A DNA stretch of 64,000 bases from Heliocidaris tuberculata (GCA_025618425.1 CM046835.1:12840738-12904737), one strand, 5' to 3'; positions 35,826-49,710 are shown, counted from the first letter of the stretch. The notes: generated by a model not told the origin, from the letters alone. Program-made: numbers and translations.

Positions 35826-36089
35826 CAGGGGCGGCGATACAGGGGGGCAGAGGGGGCGACCGCCCCCCCTATGATTTTTCAAGTAGTGAAAAAAGAAAAA
35901 AAAAGAAGAAAAAAGGAGAAAAAAAGGAAGAAAAGGGAATAAAAGGGAAGAAAGAAGAAAGAGGAGTATTAAAAAGAGAGGTCTTAAACATATAACTCTA
36001 TATTATCCCTTTTATTTAATGGAGAAAAATATGACGTCATCTTTTGGTCGTCTTGCCCCTCCTATCAAAATACCCTGGCGCCGCCCCTG
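35826..36089 (+). mobile_element. Small hAT-type MITE
   Basis: Inverted ends CAGGGGCGGCG and CGCCGCCCCTG, flanked by the 8-bp duplication GATTATGG (35818-35825 and 36090-36097). Lies just 5' of the IgGFc-PAN gene. Not coding. Confidence 0.85.
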
Positions 36090-37430
36090 GATTATGGTGT
36101 CAAATATGGATGTTTCGTTATTGAAAGCTACGGTTTATTTAATATTTTCTGCATTATAAAGCTCTGTTAGATGATTATAGTAATACAGTGACGGACAATG
36201 GCGAAGCCAGTGGCTTATTTGGGATTGAAACTAAATAATGCATTCATTTGTTCAATTTGACTCCATGATTTAGTTTCAGTGAGAGGCGTAATAATATTGG
36301 CCGCAGTCGACAAATAAATAAATAAACATAAATCCATCTCAATGGCAATGCTGCGTCAAAGTGGGATTGCGATTTAATCAGTGGCATTCGTAAAGAGGGA
36401 CAGTGCCATGGATTTGGGTAGAATAGACCTGTTCACAAATATATTAAAATTTTATGCATATTTCAAAACAAAGGTTGTTCTTGACAACCTGATAGCTTTT
36501 CAGAGGCTTGTCAGCCATAGCAACAAGTAATGTATGCAAACTGGATTCCAAGTATTCATTCATTCATTCATTAATAACAGGTTAATGGAATACCTCGTTA
36601 CTAGGTCCTCACGACCCCCAGGAAAGAAACATCAATAAATTTGAATAACTTTGTAAACAGGTCTATTACCATTCATATTTCATGATGAATAATGATGAAT
36701 GATAATGCTAAAGTTCCAAGGACATCATCCATATTAATTTGTGCAGATGAGTATAGGCCTAGGCATTAACAAATCCTAAGATTATTTTTTCCCCCAAAGG
36801 ATTATGCACTTTACCACACCTAGGAAAACTTGCAAATGATAGCAATACAGGCTTTCACACAATACCACGTCAACATCTTTCTCTCCAGGGGAATGCTAAA
36901 ACATGTCTCACATAGTAATGGCTATTATATTTCGAAAGTTAATGAGATGATGCCGTTGTACAAAAGGCCTGTGATGTTATTATTTGCATATGCAAGTAGG
37001 TGTGGTAAAATGCATGATCTTGTGCGTTGTTACGCTTATTTCACAAGCTGTGATGTACATGATGTCACAAAAAGCACAAGGTAATTTGCGTAAAAAAGGG
37101 ATTTTTTTTTTTAATATATCACGAAATATATTTAGATCAAACAGTTGATAATTTGTTGAAAGACTTGTTGATGTATTGACTACAGAATTCAATAAGGATT
37201 TGAATGTAATGAGACCTTTGATGCTCATATTTTATGCTAAACTGACCCAACGTTGTATCAAAGGAAAACGTAATAAAGATGAAGGAGTTAGCTATGACAG
37301 CCTGGATTGTCGTCGGACGTTATTTTTGCATTTTTAAAATCATTCTTTTTTATCTACTTTATTCTATACTTTATTCTACACTGCGCCTAAAGCACTCTAC
37401 AGAGTGGATTTGGCGCATTATAAATCATAT

Positions 37431-37484
37431 GTATTATTATCATTATTATTATTATTTTTATTACTATTATTATTATTATTATTA

Positions 37485-37521
<37 letters not shown>

Positions 37522-37526
37522 CATCA

Positions 37527-37560
<34 letters not shown>
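37431..37560 (+). repeat. (ATT)n tract with upstream GGCGCATTATAAAT tail
   Basis: A long ATT microsatellite preceded by TTTGGCGCATTATAAAT, a 3'-terminal motif of dispersed repeats. A related motif (ATTTATATGGCGCC) lies beside the (AAT)n tract ending near 53140. Confidence 0.8.
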
Positions 37561-37787
37561 CAGTTTGAAGAGACGTTGTCCCCCCCCCCCCCCCCCAACA
37601 AACAAACAAACAAAAAATATCAATAAAATGCTAAACATTGAGAACAATATTACAACGTTAGAAATTCTTAAATAATCACTAAATTTCATTCAAATGTATC
37701 CCTGATTTTGCCTAAAGTTATTATACTCTTGTAGTTATCCACCGATTGCCGTACCTATTTTCCATGACTGTTGGTGTGGCTGTTCCC

Positions 37788-37818
<31 letters not shown>

Positions 37819-39716
37819 CTTTTCTTCCTTCTCTTTGTTTTATCTGTTCGTTTGTTGTTGTTCTTTGTGTTGTTGTGGGATGGGGGGGGGGGGTGATGGT
37901 GTATGTTCTCTTAATTTTTTTTTCTCTCTCTCTCTTTATTCCTATCTTCTTCCTATCCTTTTTTTTTTTGTTGGTTATATTATATGAAATGTTTGAAATT
38001 ATGTTCAATTTTCTTTATGAGAGAAAATAATAAAAACTTATTAAAAAAAATTACTGCCCCCTCCCCCGTTCTTTACATACACTCTTTTATATGGACTGTA
38101 CATGGAGTCGGGGAAGGTACATTGCAAAAAATACTTCTGTCTCGTTTATACGACGTATAATATCTCGTTTTAATGACATAATTATCTCGTTTTAATGATA
38201 TAATTATTTCGTTGACAAGCGGGCCGCGCCGGGCCGGGCGGGGGCAGCTAATCGGTAGCTCGGCGAGGTGTGCAGCGAGACAGATTAGCTCGTTTTAATG
38301 ACACTAAAATCTGCTTTAGAGCTGATTAATTCATCAGCTTTAAACTAATCAGCTTTCGATACTACGAATTTTACTCTCGTGTGAAAAGGCCGATAGTTTT
38401 TAAAACGAGATATTATGTCGTTGCAAAGAGACAGAAATATTTTTTTCGCAATGGTAGGACTTATGACGTGATATCATGGTATTATTATGCAATTCATTTG
38501 TCTTTGATATTGACAAAGCACATGAATTTTTGTGCACCGAAAAAAGGAGGAACTAGACAACCGAAACCACATAAAATGGTGTTATATGATGTCGCGGATC
38601 GTATGCGGACGACTACCTATGGGACTATAACCTACCTACACAACTACGCCAATGAAAACAACCCCGGACAACTAACACCTGACAACAACTATTTTATCTA
38701 TTATTCTAGACATTAGAGTTAGTTTAAGGTTTTACCGTATTTCGTTGTTGTTGATACATCTCTCAAATGCTAAAGCGGGACAACAAAACACTAAACGAGA
38801 AATTTATTTGTAACTAAACAAGACTGATTTGATATGTATTTTACTGTATTAATTAAGAAAATGCGTACCTATAATTATGCTTTTCTCCGCTGTCGGTGGT
38901 GAAATATATTTTGTAGTTTTGTCACTTCCTTATCTCCTCTCATCTCCTTAAGAAATACACTCGTCTTCTCTTTTTTCCTCTTTTCTTCCCAGCTTGGTCT
39001 TACCCTGACCTGCTTTTTTTCATTTCTTCATTGTATGTGTTATATCCATGTGTTCTTTTTTCTCTATGGTTATGTTGGTATCAAAACACATATCGACTGG
39101 TAGCGAACTGTATAGTAGTCAATCAATTAATTGGCGCGTAATATTTTGATTATTCTATGAAGGTCGAGGTTATCTAGAAAGTTAAATGACGTGGGACAAA
39201 CCACGTAGGGAAAAATTATTTATTTGAAATCAATCGGTCATAATTATTTCTCTCAAACTCTAATGTTACTGCCGCTCTGCACGGTCATGATCATGGGTCA
39301 TGATAATGGACTTTAAAAATGTACAATTTGCAGTGTGTCCCAGAAATGGCATAATGAATAATTTATATGATTGTATTAAAACAATGGAAAGTGATGCTAC
39401 CAAAAATTTAATTCGCATGCACAAATAGCAAATTTGAGTGAGTTTTTAGGGTATTAAACCAAATTATTTGGGAAAAAATAAACATCACATAATTTTCTCT
39501 TTTAAATGACACCTCATGCGTAAAAGGAAAATTAAAACATGCTTCCTTTTTAAAAATGAGTGGATAATTGAGTAAGAATCCATTCAGATTTCCTGAACCT
39601 TGACCTAGCAGCTGATAATGGATTCAATGCTTGGGTGAATTTACAGAACATGGTGAATGAAAAGGAACATTAAAAATGGTTGGGGTATAGAAAGACTGAA
39701 AATTAAGCAAAATAGT

Positions 39717-40671
39717 CCGGGAGCCTGTCCCGAAAAAGTCACCCCATTTTACATATAAAATTTGACCCCTTAAAGTTACTTTGACCATCCATGTTATTCA
39801 CAAAAAGCTTGTCAGCTCGAACGAAGCAGCCGGGTTTGGCCCCCAAAGCCCCCAAGTCGGGTCGATTTCGACCCATCTAACATATGCGCCAAACTTTGTC
39901 AGAAGGAAAGTGTATGACTATACATTACCCAAACAAAAAAAAACTGACAAAATTTTCCGTCGGGATAGATTACTGATGCAGTAACATCAGCATGATCAGC
40001 AGGAAACTGGCTCATTATCTAAGATAAATGGCTTTGAAATTTTAGCACCGTTATTAACATGATTAACGGGCTAACTTCATTAGTTCGGTTCATCTGCTGA
40101 ATACAATACTATAGTACTCACTATAGCTGTGCTGTACGGCAAATTACTGCATAGCCAGGCAAGGCTGGGCATCTGCAACTGGCATTCCAACAAACAATGT
40201 CGGTTTCCGCTGGAGAAAAACTATTTTCCGGTCTTTATTTCAGCAAACCTTGGTAAACCAAACTACTCTTCCCATCCTAGTCGCCACTCGCCAATATTAT
40301 GTTTTCTCATATTCAATGTTAATATTCAATGTTAATATTCAGCTAAGAGGTGATGACAAACTTGTAACTTTGAACTTACATAGTTGTAGAGTGTCCTTAT
40401 TCGATCACGGCATTGATGGAAACTGCGCTTATATTGGGCAATGCGAATGCATGCAATATCATGTCAAGACATGAATAGTCTTAATTGAGACGTCATACAT
40501 CATGAACATATTATGGACCCTTGGGGGGAGGGCCTCTGGGGGCCAAGCACAGCGGTTTCGTTCGAGCTGACAAGCTTTTTGTGAATGACATGGATGGTCT
40601 AAATAACCCTGAGGGGTTAAATCTCATTATGTAAAAATAATGGGGTGACTATTTCAGGACAGGCTCCTGGC
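39717..40671 (+). mobile_element. Non-autonomous DNA element with long terminal inverted repeats
   Basis: Ends CCGGGAGCCTGTCC and GGACAGGCTCCTGG. The arms pair over about 150 bases (for example AAGCTTGTCAGCTCGAACGA with TCGTTCGAGCTGACAAGCTT). No recognisable transposase in the 650-base core. Confidence 0.8.
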
Positions 40672-41156
40672 CTAAAACCATCATTAGCTTGCATCTTCAT
40701 CAAATGGTCTTCATCATAACGGAATTGGCTCAATCTGGGGGCCTACGGCAAGTTGCTGCAGCCTTCCATGATAAATTTTCAAATTTTCATCCTTTTTATA
40801 TGACAACAAGCTCTAATATTAATACAAAATATTAATTTCAAAACCTCCTATCATCCGTAATATATTGATCCATATGGAGTTTCGATCATATTTAGGTCGG
40901 TTGCTTCCACAAAGATGCTAATTTTTTGTATCTCTGTTTTTTTTTCTGTTTTTTTTTTTTTTTCTTTTCTGGCTTGTCTAGTCTTGTCCTTGCTCATTTC
41001 CTTAACACGTTGCTTCTGACCGCGTCTGAAGGCGCATCCTCCGCAAAAGTGTTCAAAAGGCAAAATTTTTGTCGCCAGCCAGTCCGACCCATTCTGCGCC
41101 TTATTTTTTTGTGATTGTAATGAGTTTTATTAAACTAATTTATCTTCAGTAGTAAT

Positions 41157-41850
41157 GTGTTTAAAATATATGGGACTAGAGCCTGTGTCACTCCTAGAAA
41201 TTATCTTTCAGTTAGGCAAAAGATGGATAAACCTTGTTTTTCCCCCATGTCGCCAGCCAAGCTTTGTTTTTTAGTGATGTATCCAAGATCGGTAAATATG
41301 TACATAAACCTAAGATTTTTGCTATTCTCCTTTAACTTGCATCATGTCCCAGTGATTAAATGCATTAGAATGCGAAATCATGCTTTCATAATTTCATTTC
41401 TGCTGTTTAAAGGCATATCGCCAATATTGTGACCAGAATAGTGGAAAGTGGACTTTGCTGTTTCTGTCAGACATCCCTTGAAACTCCAATACATGTTTTC
41501 TATGACTGCAATGTTGTATCAAAGTTAAGACATGAGTTTGTGGACAAAATTGGATTAAAATTCCATGCTTCGTTTGAGGATTTTACTCACAGAAGAGTAT
41601 GTTGGGATTCATAAAAGACTGGAAAGGACCTCACAGGATGTTGTTGAACCATCTAGTATTGTCATATAAAAGATACATATAATAATCAGAAATGTAAAAA
41701 CTCGGTAGTCAATCTAGGTGGTCTTATTGCTCTTATTCAAAACATCAAATATACAGAATTAATTATTGCAAAAGGAAAGAATAAAGAACACCTTTATTAT
41801 AGAAAGTGGTCCCCTATTGAACATCTGTTGTAGACGGTCCTTGTAGTAAA
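41157..41850 (+). mobile_element. LINE-like remnant (C-terminal Cys/His region)
   Basis: 41429-41614 reads ESGLCCFCQTSLETPIHVFYDC, then LRHEFVDKI, the C-x-x-C ... H-x-x-x-x-x-C pattern found after the reverse transcriptase of many LINEs. Flanking sequence has only short open pieces. A dead fragment; assignment from one motif. Confidence 0.5.
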
Positions 41851-44574
41851 GTTGTTACCCACCATTAAATTGTTTTGTTGTTGTTGTTTTTTATTAATTT
41901 TTTTTTTAATTTTTATTTTTGCAAGATTGTTAATGTTCTTTATATGTCAATCATTGATTAGTTTGTTTGATTGTAATGTGATTTGTGTTGTTATGTAGAT
42001 CACGAAAACCAATAATAGTTGGAAAAGATTTTTTTTAAATATGTATTGTGACCAGATACGTTACAATTTTTCTGATCTGTGAAAAATAATGAAAACAGAG
42101 ATAAGAACGAATCAAGATATGCGAATGAATTACGGAAGTCCTATATACTATATACACACAAAATGAAATGTGATGATCTCTTTTGAACAGAGAAACATCA
42201 AGGCGCATTCTCACAAACCCCCTTTGTTGTGTTCAGATTGCGCCAGATACATAACGTACATTTCCCTCCCCTGAAAAACAACAATGAAGTATACAAAGTA
42301 AAATCGTATACTATTCCTTGGTATTGGTAGATACAACTTTGCGTTCAGATATATACATTTATCAATAACTACATTGTAAAGAAGAAGAAAAAAAAATAAC
42401 CAAGATACGTTAAGCCCGATACGTTACTTGTGCAAAAAATGAGCAATAAAACACGCATGGTCTCCAATGTCATCATGTAGTGATCGGTAGGAGTCTCTTC
42501 AATACTTTAAATATCCTCCATCTACCCAATGTATCATGAATTTGTCAATGTTGGGATGTCGTCAGATTTCTCAAATATTCTACATCAGATACGTTACGAC
42601 AGATAAGTTACCGACGAAACTGTTTTGTTTGGTCCTCTATGTAAGTTTATATATGAAAGGTAAACATGATAGAATTCAAGATTTTGGGCCGAGGAGTGTT
42701 GTATTTACCAAAATTGTAAACATATTTAATTATATTTCTTTAATTCAATTTTATATTTGCTGTTAATCTTAAACGAGATATTTAGTCAGATACGCTACCA
42801 TGATTCTTTAAATTATTTGTGCTAATAATCAACGTTATTTCTCCCTTTGCATTTTTTATCAGGCTTAGTTTTTAGCTATGCATCAGAAACTCTGCATGAC
42901 TTCACGATTTTCGATTGCAAAGCAAGAAAATTTGTTAATTGATATTCAACAAGTAAATCCTGTTCTTCATAGGATGACCTTTGAATGCAATTAGTAAGAA
43001 AGACCTGAAATAATTATGTCGACGACTCCATCTTTTTGATAAGGCAATATCATTTCAGGTTGATTAGTTTTAACCTTCTTTACTTATCAAATCGTTTGTA
43101 AACGTGATGATTATTCTACATAGTGTTACAAAGTCGATGACAATCCATTCCTGTTTGAAATGTAAACTTCACACATGAATCATGATAAATCAAACAATAT
43201 ATCGTTTGTTGTAGGCCTACAATTTCTTTAGATCTACACCTCTATCCGTAATCATAAAATACCACAATACAATTTGTGAAAATTAAATTTCTCCCTGTTT
43301 GCAACCTGTAAATCTAGCCGTTCTGTTACCCTTTTTTTTATTCTGCTCGCAGGCGATAAATTATGGATCTAAGTTAACCTAAAGTATATCGTTGCCGTTT
43401 CCCACTTCATTTGTGAATACAGACAAAACATATGGCACAAAAAATTCATGTATACAAAATAATAACAATATCTCAATAACTTACCTCCCTTTTGACGGGT
43501 GTAAATTCGTTGACAATTCCTGTAGTAGGAAAGAAACTTGAATACCATTCCTGCAAGTCAACGCATAGCTTTGATACGTGTATACAGAATCCACTATGAT
43601 ATTATTACGCTTCAACAATATTAATCAAACAGATACATGTACTACGCATGTGCAGATATATGATGCAGACGCATCCATTTTTCCATGTTTTTATACAGTT
43701 TATTACTCCTCATTAGAATGACGACAATGGCAGAAAATTGCCAGAAATAGAAAAATGGGAATATTTATCCTTTTAATGTTTGATCATTGTATATACTGTT
43801 TGCTTAAAATCCGTTTATAATGGGGCATTTGGTTTAAATAATCGTTACTTTGGTTTGTAAGATTTGATTGTATAAAAGATGCCCTGATCTCTTTCTTCCC
43901 TCAATATATCTCATAATTCGGATTTATTAATTACACCTGACATAATTACTACCATGACAACAGTATTACATAAAGGATGTTGGTAAGGAAATAATTTCTA
44001 GTGTCCTACCTAAAGTGAAAAGATCATTATGATTGTGTGAAGTGTAGAAAACCTGGGCAAATGAAATATTTATTAATGCAGAGTTAATTTTCCAGGAAAC
44101 TGTTATTTACGGGTGTTTGTACTTGCAACTCTAACACTATACCGTCCTAAACATCAGTGCTGTTATCAAGTTTGATAATCATTGATGCTATTAAGTTTGA
44201 TAATGAGGTTTCTTACTATAGTTATTGTAAACAGGACTTGATTGTATTTCAATGTTTTGTGGTCGTTGATAATTGAATTACCTCTATCTTGCTTTTCCTT
44301 GAATATAGAAAAGCAGCAGGAAGTACAGTGTTATACTGCTGAAGGCTCTTGACTTTCATATGACAGGACCTGGGTTTGAGCCTTGCAGCTGCATTGTACT
44401 TCTATCCTTTACCCACAGTTGTCCCTCTAGACGAGGTGTAAATGGGTACCTGGCAATTGCTGGGGGTAATAGTAACTGCAGGGCCCTTGATGAAGCTTTC
44501 CTGGGTAAATAAGACCATTACCATTATTACTATTAAATGTGAATTCCGGACCGAAACGCGGTCTCTAATGCTAT

Positions 44575-45014
44575 GGTCACAACTGACCGTGCCTGTTTTT
44601 TGCACGTGCGTGTCTGCAGCTCTTTGTGATGGTCACAACCAGCCCTGTACCTCTCTGTATCTCCTCCTTTGCGTCTCTTGAGGCGAACGAACAGCCCCGT
44701 ACAGGTACCGTGCAACCGACGTGCAACCAACGCACGCCATGCATGTCACGGCTCCGCATGGAGCCATGGGCTTCGTTACGCAAGGATCCCTTGCGATGGT
44801 CGCAAGAAGCACGTGCAGGAAGTAAGATGGCTGCGCGAGTCACACGTGCAGTCATCACAACACGTAGCCACTTGCAGAGATTGTTGGACATGTCCAACAG
44901 CTTCCTTTCGTGTCGGTCTTGCGTGCTCCTCCTACGTGCTAGGAAAAAACGTGTAGACCCGTGCGTGCGATGCAAGTATTTTCTGCGAAAAAAGGTGCAC
45001 GACCGGTTGTGACC
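44575..45014 (+). mobile_element. GC-rich MITE with GGTCACAAC ends
   Basis: Ends GGTCACAACTGACCGTGC and GCACGACCGGTTGTGACC are inverted copies with three mismatches. Base composition is much richer in G+C than the surroundings, and open frames on both strands are by-products of that. Confidence 0.7.
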
Positions 45015-45510
45015 AACCTTTAAGATATCAAACACTATAAAGTTAGTGACGCACGTCCGACCATTTCACTTTGCAGTTATTATTTTCTAACATTAACAGG
45101 TAGACTCATCAACAGACAGTATTGATTGGATTGCTGCATGACAACCGAATGATCTTTTGGATGGTGATGGAAAGCGCTCACGGGGGAACCCCCCCCCCCC
45201 CCCCCCTTACCAGTCACGTATGTTTGTTCTTCTAGAATACTAAGTTCACTGAAAATCGGTGTTCTCTGTCTCTTCATCTGATTCATTTTTTTCTCCCCCT
45301 CTCCTTCTCCATTTTTGGCCTATCCCCCTCTGTCTCCCTTTATTTGATTTTCATATTCTTTCCTTTCACGTGATTAAGTTTTATTTGTCTAACTACATAA
45401 CTTATCATTTGTTTATTTATAATGTTTATCTTCACCTCTTCTCTCTCTCTTTCTCTGTCTCTGCTCTATTATGTATGTCCTTATTTTTATGAATTATTAT
45501 TTCTTCCTTT

Positions 45511-46193
45511 GTTTATGTCGCTAATATTATTATCCTTCCTCTATTAACTCTCTCCCTTTCCCTCTCTCAGTTCATCATTGTTTCTGCATTCTTTTTTTTT
45601 TCTTCAAAATTAAGACAACCACAAAAATTAATCAACCCCTCCAACGCCAGGACACCAGTGAACACTAACCCCCTGTAATTGTCACATACCTAAAAATGAC
45701 CTTTCATATACCTTATTCATATAGGGAGCTTTGCGGAAACTGGTTATCTCACATGATTAGATAGTTAACTTGAATTTAATGAACAGTTCGATCGATCTAT
45801 TATGTCCAAGCAATTATTGGATTGGCCTCAGTGTTAGAAAGGACGATTTACTGTAGTTTATGTCGCTAATATTATTATCCTTCCTCTATTAACTCTCTCC
45901 CTTTCCCTCTCTCAGTTCATCATTGTTTCTGCATTCTTTTTTTTTTTTTCAATTAAGACAACCACAAAAATTAATCAACCCCTCCAACGCCAGGACACCA
46001 GTGAACACTAACCCCCTGTAATTGTCACATACCTAAAAATGACCTTTCATATACCTTATTCATATAGGGAGCTTTGCGGAAACTGGTTATCTCACATGAT
46101 TAGATAGTTAACTTGAATTTAATGAACAGTTCGATCGATCTATTATGTCCAAGCAATTATTGGATTGGCCTCAGTGTTAGAAAGGACGATTTT
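45511..46193 (+). repeat. Tandem duplication, unit 345 bases, two near-identical copies
   Basis: 45511-45855 and 45856-46193 both begin GTTTATGTCGCTAATATTAT and carry the same order of landmarks (TCATCATTGTTTCTGC, CCAACGCCAGGACACC, CAGTTCGATCGATC). The main difference is a poly-T length change, so the duplication is recent. No coding signal. Confidence 0.95.
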
Positions 46194-46819
46194 ATCGATG
46201 TGCCTTTATTTCGGGGATCAGCCTATTATGCGTGTATAGTGGGAGTTTAAAAAATGCGCTCTCCTTGTTAATTAGAGTGCGTGCAATGGATTACTGTAAT
46301 TTGGCGCTCTTTCAAACATACTCTGACGTAAAACATGAAAAATAAAGTAGGTCATGCATTGTGTCAGTTCTCCTCACTCCTTGACATGCTTTCTCACTTA
46401 CTATCTCTCCCCTCCCCCCCCCCCCCTCTCTCTCTCTCTCTCTTTCTCTCATACGCAAACACACACGCGCACACAAAACACGCACATATGAACTCATATT
46501 ATATTTTACTCATACTGTTATATCATCTGACAGCCTACCTCCCTTTGTCGTTCTATCATTTGGGGGGAAACGCATTCAATAATACCTGTCATTCGGGCTT
46601 ACATAAACATGAAGTAATTATGTTAATGTGAATGTTTAATATAATACACCCAAGATCCGCCCCGCCACCTGATTAAATGAGACACGCTAAAGCAGTATAA
46701 TACTTTGTTTCGTCAATGATAAAGTATCATTTCTGGAGGGGAGGATAGGGTAATGCCCTCCACTGTTCCGCCACAAATGGATCGGACCATGTATTAGGCC
46801 CGGAACGTAAATTCGTATT

Positions 46820-46824
46820 ATGTG

Positions 46825-46890
<66 letters not shown>

Positions 46891-46900
46891 TATATATATT
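46820..46900 (+). repeat. (TA)n microsatellite
   Basis: TA run of about 35 units, flanked by GTATATGTATATG steps. Confidence 0.95.
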
Positions 46901-47276
46901 AAGATTTAAATTTCACTTTCAGTTTCAGTTTCAGTTTTATTTCATATTTCAAATGACATAATATTGGAACACAAACAATGACCATTGCATTATTGCAATA
47001 ATATAGGAACATATCTTCAAAAATTTCATCAAAAGAAGAAAAAAAAATACAAGTAAACATACAAAGACACAGATCAATATTTCAATCATTTTAAAGTTGG
47101 GATAAGACAAAATAGTTTGGCGTGAAATATGAGGGAATCTATTAAGAAGCTAGGCACTGTAGATTCCTTTAAGAATAAAAAACAGTCTTTGAGATTATAA
47201 CATGTGTGTGAGAGATGATCTTGATAAAACATTAAAAAAGAAATAAAATGGGGGAGACGAGGAATACGATACATTA

Positions 47277-48965
47277 CTAGGAAGCCATAGGATGGATTGC
47301 GTAATTATTTAAGAGGGATATTTTGAATTTGGGTTTAAATGTATACAGTGAGCCGGTATTAGTTAAGTCTGGAGGGAGGTCATTCCACAGTTTTGGTCCT
47401 GTAAATATAATTGTATTTTGTGCAAAAGCTGTTCGAGTACGTGGAAGGTGATAAGAATGGCTTTGTCTGGTTGGATAGGAGTGAAGTGAATAATTCATAA
47501 CGAACATAGAAGATACAGGGTTAGGAAGTTCATGCTTTGCAAGTTTAAACATGAATATTCCTAGATTATATGTAAATAGTTCGTGAATCACTAGTGGAAG
47601 AGTGGGGTTGTGAGGGTACGAAAAGATGTAGTATTATTATTCTAATAGCCCGTTTTTTCTTTACTCTTCACATCAACATTTACTATCCTTGTATTTCTCT
47701 CTTCCCTTGCTTTATTTTATGTTGTCTTTATATTCGTTTTATTATGTTCACCATACTATATACGTGTCGTAACAAGTTTTCAAATTACGGATTCATAATT
47801 GTATTATTATTCTGCCACTTTTTGGTAATCTGTGTATATTTATATTTTTCTGGTCAATATATTTACATGTTAAAAAAAATACGTTTGTCATTTTTTCGAG
47901 GGATCCACAAGCTTTGCTTTTCAGTGGATTCCTCCATTTCCACAGGTCTAACTTAAAAAAAAAAACAACAACAAAAATACTTTTATACTGGATGTCTGTG
48001 TATACTTTCCATTTTATAACTTTAAACCATGTAAAATGAATTTTGTTATTGAATATTGAATTGTATATTTGATTTCTTGTTAAAATCACTGTTCTGTTGG
48101 AAACGCGTGGCTAAATGAATAGCGGTTTTGTATGAATAGCGGTCCTTCTACACAGCGAGCAAACCATAGACAAATTACCTCGCTATTCATAAGGACCACT
48201 ATTCATAACTATTCATAAGGACCGCTATACATAACACATGTTAAATGAATAGCGGTTTTCTATGAATAGTGGTCCTTATGAATAACGAGTGGACCCGGTT
48301 TAAGTATGGTAGGATTAGTGTAGAATATAAAGAAAGTAAGACATGAGTAGGAAATGAAGCTTTAAGCTTGCCAATGACTCCTGTATTTCTCGATATGATT
48401 TTACTTATGTTATTTATGTGTGTTTTCCAAGTTAATTTGTTGTCGATGTATATTCCTAAGAATTTGGTTGTTTTAACTTGAACAAGAATTATGTCGTTTA
48501 GTAAAACTGGTCCTGGTAGATGTTCAGTTGATTTGCTGAATAAAATGAAGTTTGATTTGTTTATATCAAGTGACAGTTTGTTTGCTGGATCCAGTTTAAT
48601 ACAAAGATTAATTCGTAATTTACAGTAATCGGGAGGATTTCAGGATTACGGTTTGAGAGAAAAATGTTGGAGTCATCAGCAAATTAAAAAAAAAGAAAGT
48701 TTATTAGAACAATTTTGAAAATCATTGATGTAGAGTATGAATAACAGTAGACCAAGTAATGATCCCTGCGGCACTCCGCATGTAACACTTTTCATTTGAG
48801 ATTCATTACCATTTATATTAACATACTGCTTACGGTCTGAAGGTAATTCCTGAACCACTCCAAGGCCTTCCCACGAATTCCATAGTAGGAAAGTTTATAT
48901 AGAAGAACGTTGTGATCGATGGTATCGAAGGCCTTGGAGAAGTCCAGATTTACATTTGAGCGCTA
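47277..48965 (-). mobile_element. Degraded non-LTR retrotransposon (reverse transcriptase), with an insertion
   Basis: On the minus strand 48960-48306 shows reverse transcriptase motifs in order: [45 protein letters not shown] (the YADD-type catalytic box) and FLGIYIDNKLTW. The frame breaks at an A/T run near 48690. A C-terminal piece lies at 47591-47277 (HSYHLPRTRTAF ... TGPKLWNDLPPDL ... FKPKFK). The roughly 700 bases between are unrelated and contain a palindromic repeat (48108-48300), so the element was split by a later insertion. Jockey/CR1-like type; inactive. Confidence 0.85.
48108..48300 (-). repeat. CTATTCATAAGGACC repeat cluster, copy 2, inside the split LINE
   Basis: Contains the same 15-base word in both orientations and the same edge words (AACCATAGACAAATT; GAGTGGACCCG). 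Lies within the insertion that separates the two LINE pieces. Confidence 0.8.
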
Positions 48966-49296
48966 AAGCAAATAAGTATTACTACTGCATTTTATAAGGG
49001 CTAATCGGCATTGCAATGGAATACGTAATTCAGATGACTTAATTTGATATGTTGTCACCATTATCGAATAAAATCTATTTGATATCATTTGATTTGATTT
49101 GATATCTTTATTTATACACGGATAAAAAGCCCAAACAGTTACAAGACTGGTTTCCATTGGGGCAGTGCGAAACAATGCAAATACATCAATAAAGATTATA
49201 AATCTGATAAAATAAAATCACAAAAAACGGCAAAGGAATATCAATCGACAAATTTAAAACGAATAACAATGAATAAGAAGAAGCATCAATGTATAT

Positions 49297-49518
49297 ACAC
49301 TCTTAAAAGGTTGGGTAAATTTAGTTGGGCAACTGATGGTTGGTTAAATATGGCCCAACGTTGTGTAACTCTTGCCCAAATCTCATAATGAATTGACCAA
49401 TTTGTGTAACAACCCTACATCAGTTGGGCAGATTTTAACCAATAGTTGTGTGGACAGTATGTTGCCCAGTGTTGGTTAAAAGTTGGACATTTTTTTGCCC
49501 AATTATTTTAAGAGTGTA
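49297..49518 (+). mobile_element. MITE with ACACTCTTAAAA ends
   Basis: Begins ACACTCTTAAAAGG and ends ATTTTAAGAGTGTA. The body repeats the words TTGGGCA and GCCCAA in both orientations. Directly abuts the next element. Confidence 0.75.
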
Positions 49519-49705
49519 CAGTGAAACCTGTCTATAAAGACCACTCAAGGGAGACAAGAAAAGCGGTCTTTATGAGCAGGTGGTCTTTATGGACAGGTTC
49601 CTTTAATACATGTTTCAATGAGAAACACTTTTCAAGGGAAACAAAAATTGTGGTCTTTATAGACAGGTGGTCTTTCTATACAGGTGGTCGCTAAAGCAGG
49701 TTTGA

Positions 49706-49710
<5 letters not shown>
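49517..49710 (+). mobile_element. MITE with TACAGTGAAACCTG ends
   Basis: Begins TACAGTGAAACCTGTC and ends GCAGGTTTGACTGTA. The core carries several copies of GTGGTCTTTAT. It abuts a TA microsatellite on its right. Confidence 0.75.

Noticed and set aside
38381..38716. A 111-codon plus-strand open frame
   Set aside because: No recognisable motif, no splice context or paralogue seen, and it begins beside a dispersed TCTCGTTTTAATGACA repeat.
44533..45035. Open frames on both strands in a GC-rich block
   Set aside because: Block has inverted GGTCACAAC ends and no protein motif; treated as a MITE.
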